A stretch of DNA of 64,000 nucleotides, taken from Planctomycetaceae bacterium. Lineage in GTDB: Bacteria; Planctomycetota; Phycisphaerae; Phycisphaerales; SM1A02. Shown one piece after another: positions 58,900 to 64,000 of the stretch; position 1 is the first letter of the stretch, and each line of letters starts with the position of its first letter. Where the stretch lies: contig NYWD01000069.1 of the NCBI GenBank assembly GCA_002684855.1, positions 23,729-87,728 on the forward strand. Direction: 5' to 3'. A program made the translations under genes and the position numbers. The notes under the pieces are model-generated. The model saw only the letters and a program-made list of their open reading frames with translations, had not been told where the DNA came from and searched no databases.

Positions 58900-60456
58900 A
58901 TGCCCGACGTCAACGCCTCGAATCATGCCGTCGATCCCTGCACCCTCGTCATCTTCGGTGCATCCGGGGATCTCGCGGCTCGCAAGCTGATCCCCGCGAT
59001 GTACGAGATGACGCGGATGGGCATGCTGCCCGAACGGACCCGGATTCTCGGCGTGGCGCGGCGATCGAAGACGGACGAGGCATGGCGGGAGGAGCTGGAA
59101 CCGTGGGTGCGCAAGCACGATCCAGACTTCGACGCGGGGGCCTGGCGCGATCTGGCCGCCCGGATCCACTACCTGCCGGCGGACGCGACGACCTCGGAGG
59201 GGATGGCCTCGGTCGGTCGGCGGATTTCGGAGCTCGACGCGGCGGCGGGCAACGGCGGCAACGTGCTCTTCTTCCTGAGCGTCGCGAGCTCGCTCTACGA
59301 GCCGATCGTGGAGCGGATCGACGAAGCCGGCCTGGTGGTCGAAGGCAAGCGCTGGTGCAGCCTCGATCCCGACGCCGCCAACTGGCAGCGGATCATCATC
59401 GAAAAGCCGTTCGGGCACGACGACACCTCGGCCAAGAGCCTGAACCGGACGCTCGGCCGCGCGTTCGAGGAGGAGTCGATCTACCGGATCGACCACTATC
59501 TCGCCAAGGAGATCGTGCAGAGCCTCCTGGTGTTCCGCTTCGCCAACATCCTCTGGGAGCCGGTCTGGAACCAGCAGTACATCGACCACGTCCAGATCAC
59601 CGCCGCCGAGACCGTGGGCGTCGGACAGCGCACGGCGTTCTACGACCAGACCGGTGCGATCCGCGACATGATCCAGTCGCATCTCTTCCAGCTGCTCGCG
59701 TTCGTCGCGATGGAGCCGCCGACCGACTACACCCCGGAGCACATCCGGAGCGAGAAGGTGAAGATCATCGATGCGCTGGTCCCCACGTCGCCCGACGAGG
59801 TCGCCGACCACTGCGCACTCGGGCAGTACGCGGCGGACGGCGCGGGCGATCCCGGCTTCGCCGCGAGCGACGGGGTCGCGCCGGGCAGCACCACCGAGAC
59901 CTTCGCGGCGGTCGAACTCCGGTTCCAGAACTGGCGATGGGCGGGCACGCCGTTCTATCTCCGCAGCGGGAAGCGGATGGCCGAGAAGCGAACCGAGGTG
60001 GTCGTGCAGTTCAAGCCTCCGGCGGCGAATCTCTTCCGCAAGCTCCCCGAGTTCGTCGAGGGGGATCGGCTGGTCCCCGACCGACTGGTGTTCACCGTCG
60101 CGCCGACCGAGCGTCTCAGCCTTCGCTTCGAGACCAAGCGTCCCGGGCTGGGCATCAGGATCGATCCGCTGGAGATGATGGCCGACGTCGGCGCGACCTT
60201 CGATGCGCCGGTCCTCGAGGCCTACGGCCCGCTCATGATCGACGCGATGCGGGGCGACCAGACGCTGTTCAAGAGCCGGACCGAGGTGGAGAGCGCCTGG
60301 GACGCGATGATGCCCTTCCTCGACGCCTCGAGCGACGAGGCGAGGCGGGACATCCGGGACAACTATGCTCCGGGATCCTGGGGGCCCGCCTCCGCCCGGG
60401 ACCTGCTCGCCCGCAAGGGCCGCCGCTGGCGCGAGGACGACCCGGGCGGAGGATGA
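58900..60456 (+). CDS. zwf: Glucose-6-phosphate 1-dehydrogenase
   Basis: 518 residues. NADP-binding start LVIFGASGDLAARKLIPAMY. IIIEKPFGHD follows the hydride-acceptor region. The active-site signature is RIDHYLAKE (Asp198-His199, Lys203). The C-terminal domain includes YLRSGKRMAEKRTEVVVQFK. It oxidises glucose 6-phosphate to 6-phosphogluconolactone and starts the oxidative pentose phosphate path. pgl follows by 50 bases on the same strand, giving the first two steps together. GAGG eleven bases upstream serves as ribosome binding site. Confidence 0.97.
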   Translation: MPDVNASNHAVDPCTLVIFGASGDLAARKLIPAMYEMTRMGMLPERTRILGVARRSKTDEAWREELEPWVRKHDPDFDAGAWRDLAARIHYLPADATTSEGMASVGRRISELDAAAGNGGNVLFFLSVASSLYEPIVERIDEAGLVVEGKRWCSLDPDAANWQRIIIEKPFGHDDTSAKSLNRTLGRAFEEESIYRIDHYLAKEIVQSLLVFRFANILWEPVWNQQYIDHVQITAAETVGVGQRTAFYDQTGAIRDMIQSHLFQLLAFVAMEPPTDYTPEHIRSEKVKIIDALVPTSPDEVADHCALGQYAADGAGDPGFAASDGVAPGSTTETFAAVELRFQNWRWAGTPFYLRSGKRMAEKRTEVVVQFKPPAANLFRKLPEFVEGDRLVPDRLVFTVAPTERLSLRFETKRPGLGIRIDPLEMMADVGATFDAPVLEAYGPLMIDAMRGDQTLFKSRTEVESAWDAMMPFLDASSDEARRDIRDNYAPGSWGPASARDLLARKGRRWREDDPGGG

Positions 60457-60506
60457 CGCCGGCGCGAGCGGGCCATCGACACGGATCCGATCGAATCGAG
60501 GAGACC

Positions 60507-61295
60507 ATGAGCGACACCTACGAGATCGAGGACGACGGCTTCGAGGTTCCATCCCTGCCGGGTGGCGTCAACGTCGCCGCCGACGAGGAGGACGCGCAGG
60601 AACGACTGGGCCGCGACCTGCTCGCGTTCGCGAAGGATGCGGTGCGCGACCGGGGGATCTTCCACCTCGCCCTCTCGGGCGGCGGGACGCCGATGCCGCT
60701 CTATCGCCGGCTGATGATCGATCCGCTCTTCCGCGAGATGCCCTGGAGCAAGACGCACCTCTGGATCGTCGACGAGCGACGGGCGCCCTTCGACAGCGAC
60801 GCCAGCAACTTCAAGCACATCCGGGAACTGATCGTCGAGCACTGCGACCTGCCCGCCTCGAACGTCCATCCGATGCCGGTCGACGTGGAGGACGCCGCCG
60901 ATCGCTACGAGTCGGAGCTTCGGGAGTGCCTGATGTTCGGTGGCGGGAACGACGAACGGGAGCGGGGGCGACTGGACTTCGTGCTGCTGGGGATGGGTCC
61001 GGACGGTCATACCGCGAGCCTGTTCCCGCACAGTCCGGCGCTGCTGGTGGAGGATCGCTGGGTCGTGGACAACGACGCCCCGAGCGTGGTGCCGCCGCCG
61101 CGGGTGACGATGACCTATCCGTTGCTGAACGACGCGCGATCGATCGCGTTCTACGTGCTCGGTGCGAACAAGGCCGAGATGATCGCCCGCATCTCGCGCG
61201 GCAACGAGGGTTTCGAGACGCTTCCCTGCAAGGGGATCCGCCCGCGTCGGGGTGAACTGGTCTGGTACGTGGATCGGGCCGCCTGCGGCGGATGA
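60507..61295 (+). CDS. pgl: 6-phosphogluconolactonase
   Basis: 262 residues from the ATG at 60507 with GAGGAG just before it. Family motifs: FHLALSGGGTPMPLYRRLM, HLWIVDERRAPFDSDASNFKHI, and VLLGMGPDGHTASLFPHSPAL with the catalytic region GPDGHTASLFP. The ending RVTMTYPLLNDARSIAFYVLGANKAEMI is typical of DevB-type lactonases. It hydrolyses the product of the preceding zwf enzyme. The acidic N-terminal 30 residues are extra. It converges with ruvX, six bases away. Confidence 0.95.
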   Translation: MSDTYEIEDDGFEVPSLPGGVNVAADEEDAQERLGRDLLAFAKDAVRDRGIFHLALSGGGTPMPLYRRLMIDPLFREMPWSKTHLWIVDERRAPFDSDASNFKHIRELIVEHCDLPASNVHPMPVDVEDAADRYESELRECLMFGGGNDERERGRLDFVLLGMGPDGHTASLFPHSPALLVEDRWVVDNDAPSVVPPPRVTMTYPLLNDARSIAFYVLGANKAEMIARISRGNEGFETLPCKGIRPRRGELVWYVDRAACGG

Positions 61296-61301
61296 GGAGG
61301 A

Positions 61302-61706
61302 TCAGCGTCGCATCCAGTCCTCGAGGATGTTCGCGGCGGCGATCGCGTCCTGGATCCGCTTCTTCCCCTTGTGGGTGAGGCCCGATCCCTTCAGGGCCTC
61401 GTCCGCCTCGAAGCTCGACAGTCGCTCGTCGTGGTACTCGACCCGGAGACCGGTGCGTTCCGCGACCCGCGCCCCGAAGGCCCGGGCGGCCGCGGCCCGC
61501 GGTCCCTCGGTGTCGTCCATGTTGATCGGAAGCCCGATCAGGAGCAGATCCGGACCGAACGCCTCCGCCGCCGCGACGATTCTCTCGAACCGTCTTTCCG
61601 GATCGCGCTCGACGATCACCTCGAGCGGCTGGACCGTCCCGGTGAGATCCTCGCCCGCGGCGAGGCCGGTGCGAACGTCTCCGAGATCGACGGCGAGGAT
61701 CCGCAT
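61302..61706 (-). CDS. ruvX: Putative Holliday junction resolvase / pre-16S rRNA nuclease YqgF
   Basis: 134 residues from the ATG at 61706 (MRILAVDLGDVRTG). An upstream in-frame Met at 61763 would overlap the manC gene. RNase H-like fold: Asp7 in VDLGDVRTG, GLPINMDDTEGPRA, YHDERLSSFEADEAL, then KKRIQDAIAAANILEDWM with the last catalytic Asp. In E. coli YqgF matures 16S rRNA; other work calls it a resolvase. It lies four bases after the manC stop and in one minus-strand run with ruvA, itself a Holliday junction protein. Confidence 0.92.
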   Translation of the reverse strand: MRILAVDLGDVRTGLAAGEDLTGTVQPLEVIVERDPERRFERIVAAAEAFGPDLLLIGLPINMDDTEGPRAAAARAFGARVAERTGLRVEYHDERLSSFEADEALKGSGLTHKGKKRIQDAIAAANILEDWMRR

Positions 61707-61710
61707 GGCT

Positions 61711-62796
61711 TCAGCGAAGGTCCTTCCGGACCAGCCCGGCCATCTCCTTGACCTTCTGCGCATCCTCGGCCCGGCACACCAGCGTCGCCTTCTCGGTGTG
61801 GACCACGACCAGGCCCTCGCAGCCGATGGTGCAGATCAGGTGATCGGGGTCTTCGCTGAGGACCAGCAGGTCCCTGGAGTCGATGTCGACATGGTTGGTC
61901 GGGGTCGCGACGCGGTTTCCGGCATCGTCCGGTGCCATGGTCTCGCCCAGGCTGGGCCAGCTTCCCACGTCGATCCACGACACGTCCATGGGAACGGTGC
62001 AGATCGAGATCGACGGGTCGCCGCCGGCGGGCTCCATCAGTCCGTAGTCGACGCTGACCTTCCTGAGTTCCGGATAGATCGCGGCGAGGGTCGCGTCGCG
62101 CCGATCGTCGCCCCAGTGCTCCGCGATCCGATCGAGTCCCGCCCGGGTGGCCGGTTCGAAGCGTGCGACCGCATCGAGCACGGTGCGGGCGTGGAAGACG
62201 AACATGCCGCTGTTCCAGGCGAAGCGACCGGTCTCGAGATACGCCTCCGCGGTCTCACGGTCCGGTTTCTCGACGAACCGGACCGCCTCGAAGCAGCCGG
62301 GGGCGTTCGCGATCTCCGCGCCCCGCTCGACGTATCCGTATTCGATCGCCGGCCGCGTCGGCCGGATGGAGAACGTCACGAATCGATTCGGGTCCGCCTC
62401 CACCAGTTCGAAGCCCGCATCGAGTCGTTCGGCGAAGGTCTTCTGCGGCTCGATCACGTGGTCGGCGGTGAGCACCGCGAAGATCGCGTCGGGATCCTCG
62501 CGAGCGATCACCGCCGCGGTGAGACCGACGGCGTTCAGCGTGTCCCGGCCGCAGGGTTCGCCGAGGATCCGGTCGTCGTCGATCCCCGGGATCGTCGCAC
62601 GGACCTGCTCCCGGAATCGCTCGCCGGTGCAGATCCAGCGGCGATCGGTCTCCACGACGCCGTCGAGGCGATCGCTCGCGACCTCCAGCAGGCTTCGGCC
62701 GCCGATCAGCGGGACGAGTTGCTTGGGGCGGTCGGTCCGGCTGACCGGCCAGAGTCGGGTGCCGGCGCCTCCGGCCATGATCATCGCGTGTCGCAT
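61711..62796 (-). CDS. manC: Mannose-1-phosphate guanylyltransferase
   Basis: 361 residues, the length of single-domain GDP-mannose pyrophosphorylases without a phosphomannose isomerase half. Start MIMAGGAGTRLWPVSRTDRPKQLVPL holds the nucleotide-binding G-G-x-G-T-R-L and the catalytic Lys region. Then GEPCGRDTLNAVGL, AVLTADHVI, EKPDRETAEAYLETGRFAWNSGMFVF, and WIDVGSWPSL. It makes GDP-mannose for polysaccharides or glycosylation. The start has TCGAAT at the leaderless spacing, a weak match. ruvX follows at once. Confidence 0.93.
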   Translation of the reverse strand: MRHAMIMAGGAGTRLWPVSRTDRPKQLVPLIGGRSLLEVASDRLDGVVETDRRWICTGERFREQVRATIPGIDDDRILGEPCGRDTLNAVGLTAAVIAREDPDAIFAVLTADHVIEPQKTFAERLDAGFELVEADPNRFVTFSIRPTRPAIEYGYVERGAEIANAPGCFEAVRFVEKPDRETAEAYLETGRFAWNSGMFVFHARTVLDAVARFEPATRAGLDRIAEHWGDDRRDATLAAIYPELRKVSVDYGLMEPAGGDPSISICTVPMDVSWIDVGSWPSLGETMAPDDAGNRVATPTNHVDIDSRDLLVLSEDPDHLICTIGCEGLVVVHTEKATLVCRAEDAQKVKEMAGLVRKDLR

Positions 62797-62854
62797 GCTT
62801 CGATTCGATTCGAGGACTGGTGGATTCGGATCGGGTCGGGACCGGGCCCCGACT

Positions 62855-63496
62855 TCAGTTGACGGTGTCCTTCAACCGCAGGGCGGCGGCGACGATCGCA
62901 TCCGCGTCGGTGATGGCGGGGTCGGCGCGGCGCACGCGATCGACGAGTTCGACCGCGATGGTCCGCGCCTCGCCGAGCTGGACCAGCACGGTGATCGCGT
63001 CCCGGGCGCCGTCGGGGACCGCGGTACCCTCGATCTCCGCGTCCGCGCCGTCGCCGCCGCAGAGGCCCGCGAAGTCGTCCCCCACGCGTTCCGCGAGGTC
63101 GAGGACGATGGTCTCGGCGGTCCGCTTGCCGATCTCGGGCAGGGCTCGAAGGGTGTCGGCGTCACGCTCGGCGATGGCCCGCGCGACCGTGGACATCGGC
63201 ATCGCGAGGGCGCGGAGGGCCTTGCGGTAGCCGATGCCCTTGACCGAGGTGAAGAGTTCGAAGAACGATCGCTCGGTCTCGTTCGCGAAGCCGATGAGGC
63301 GGGGTCGGAAGACCGCGCCGTTGGACTGGCTCTCGAGGTAGTGGAGCACGGTAAGGTCCACCGGATCGCCGATCCCGAGCCGGAGCCGGCCCACGTCGCC
63401 GGCGGGGATCATCACGTCGTAGGCGATCGGGCCGACCTGGATCGTCGCGGTCTGCTCGTTCACCTCGCGAAGTTCGCCATGGAGGCTGGAGATCAT
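62855..63496 (-). CDS. ruvA: Holliday junction branch-migration protein RuvA
   Basis: 213 residues. OB-fold N-terminus MISSLHGELREVNEQTATIQVGPIAYDVMIP. Two helix-hairpin-helix motifs are at FTSVKGIGYRKALRAL and LRALPEIGKRTAETIVLDL, which grip the junction DNA. The C-terminal domain III (DAITVLVQLGEARTIAVELVDRV) contacts the RuvB motor. The C-terminal linker is Asp/Gly rich. ruvB and ruvC are not in the window. TACAGT, six bases, ATG suggests its own leaderless promoter. Confidence 0.96.
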   Translation of the reverse strand: MISSLHGELREVNEQTATIQVGPIAYDVMIPAGDVGRLRLGIGDPVDLTVLHYLESQSNGAVFRPRLIGFANETERSFFELFTSVKGIGYRKALRALAMPMSTVARAIAERDADTLRALPEIGKRTAETIVLDLAERVGDDFAGLCGGDGADAEIEGTAVPDGARDAITVLVQLGEARTIAVELVDRVRRADPAITDADAIVAAALRLKDTVN

Positions 63497-63502
63497 GGTC
63501 GG

Positions 63503-63508
63503 ACTGTA
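63503..63508 (-). promoter_or_regulatory. Leaderless-type -10 box TACAGT, 6 bases before ruvA
   Basis: On the minus strand, TACAGT, CCGACC, then the ATG at 63496. It lies in the 30-base space after the plsC-like gene. Confidence 0.5.
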
Positions 63509-63526
63509 GCAGGCCCCCGACGTCGA

Positions 63527-64000
63527 TCAGCGGGCCGGTTCCCCGGACGGGGTCGGTGGATCGAGCATCGAATCCTCGTTGAGAGGCCAGCCGCTCCGGG
63601 CGGCGATGGCGTCACGCAGGCGGGCGGTGGCGACGGCCGGATCCTTTTCGGCGGAGAGATCGATCACGTCCACGAATTCGACCACGGCTCGACTGGTTCG
63701 AGCGAGCGAACCCCACGCGGTCTCGGCGTAGGGGGTGTCGTGGATCCAGAGGACCAGGACGGGGGCCCGGGTCAGCCGTGCCAGCAGACCGATTCCCGGT
63801 TGAAACGGACGAAGCTCCCCCGGCGGGCGGACGATCGCGCCCTCGGGGAAGAGACCGATGATCCCGCCCTCCTTGACGTGTCGCACCGCCTGTCGGAGCG
63901 TGGTGGAGTCCTCGTGCCCGTGTCGGACGGGGAGCACCTGCCCGGCCTTCCAGGCGAAATCGAGGGCCGGGGCCATCATGTCCGCCCACATCATCCAGCG
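63527..64000 (-). CDS. 1-acylglycerol-3-phosphate acyltransferase-like protein, 5' end outside window
   Basis: The frame runs off the right edge, so only about 157 C-terminal residues are visible. IIGLFPEGAIVRPPGELRPFQPGIGLLARL matches block III of the PlsC/LPLAT family (FPEG with a following Arg). APVLVLWIHDTPYA fits block IV (V-P-V-x-x). The HX4D block I should lie just beyond the edge. It probably transfers an acyl chain to lysophosphatidic acid or a related acceptor at the inner membrane. Thr-Arg-Ser after FPEG is replaced by Ala-Ile-Val, so it may be a divergent member. Confidence 0.8.
   Translation of the reverse strand, partial: RWMMWADMMAPALDFAWKAGQVLPVRHGHEDSTTLRQAVRHVKEGGIIGLFPEGAIVRPPGELRPFQPGIGLLARLTRAPVLVLWIHDTPYAETAWGSLARTSRAVVEFVDVIDLSAEKDPAVATARLRDAIAARSGWPLNEDSMLDPPTPSGEPAR

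Overview
The window is GC-rich, densely packed bacterial chromosome, probably from a marine planctomycete of the Phycisphaerae type. The clues are family content rather than any single marker. They include a PA14-containing multihaem planctomycete-style cytochrome beside a sorbosone-dehydrogenase-like propeller, a Tat-exported Gfo/Idh/MocA oxidoreductase beside a TIM-barrel/DUF6807 fusion, a small membrane protein ending in a CPACGYD...CAECG ribbon, and a secreted protein with a PEP-CTERM-like tail. Codon use looks uniform and I see no transposase, integron, prophage or CRISPR array.

Layout: 1-2185, end of a secreted transglutaminase-like protein. 2383-7996 (minus), multihaem cytochrome, sorbosone-dehydrogenase-like protein, guanine-deaminase-like enzyme and a CPBP membrane protein. 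8148-14153, a tripartite RND efflux system (outer membrane factor, adaptor, pump). 14232-17511, carbohydrate-type oxidoreductase plus the TIM/DUF6807 fusion. 17550-23677, BtuF-like protein, ClpB and an S9B dipeptidyl peptidase. 23938-48213, a PEP-CTERM-like secreted protein followed by a type II secretion cluster (F, G, H, I, J, K, an L-like and an M/C-like protein, then secretin D and a lipoprotein). 48286-51327, tRNA-Gln, ACT protein, aspartate-semialdehyde dehydrogenase, XerD and a Cys-rich protein. 51781-55578, flagellar rod and L-ring genes behind a sigma-54 promoter. 55604-64000, housekeeping genes (trpS, CPBP protease, trpC, zwf, pgl, ruvX, manC, ruvA, plsC-like).

The outstanding item is the secretin at 33261-47621. 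It is one uninterrupted gene of about 4,786 codons. It has a signal peptide, one N0 domain, about 52 tandem diverged secretin N1/N2/N3-type domains by my hand count (textbook GspD has three after N0) and one ordinary C-terminal secretin barrel domain. It directly follows pseudopilin and inner-membrane-platform genes, so it is most simply the outer-membrane channel of this type II system with a hugely lengthened periplasmic part. A structured leader RNA lies between its putative promoter and its ribosome binding site.

A second, genome-scale signal is a TANNNT box placed 6-7 bases before the start codon of seven genes that begin transcription units. This is the arrangement expected for leaderless mRNAs. 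Genes inside operons instead use Shine-Dalgarno sequences or 1-4 base overlaps with the preceding stop. Function calls rest on motifs read by eye; no database search was possible.
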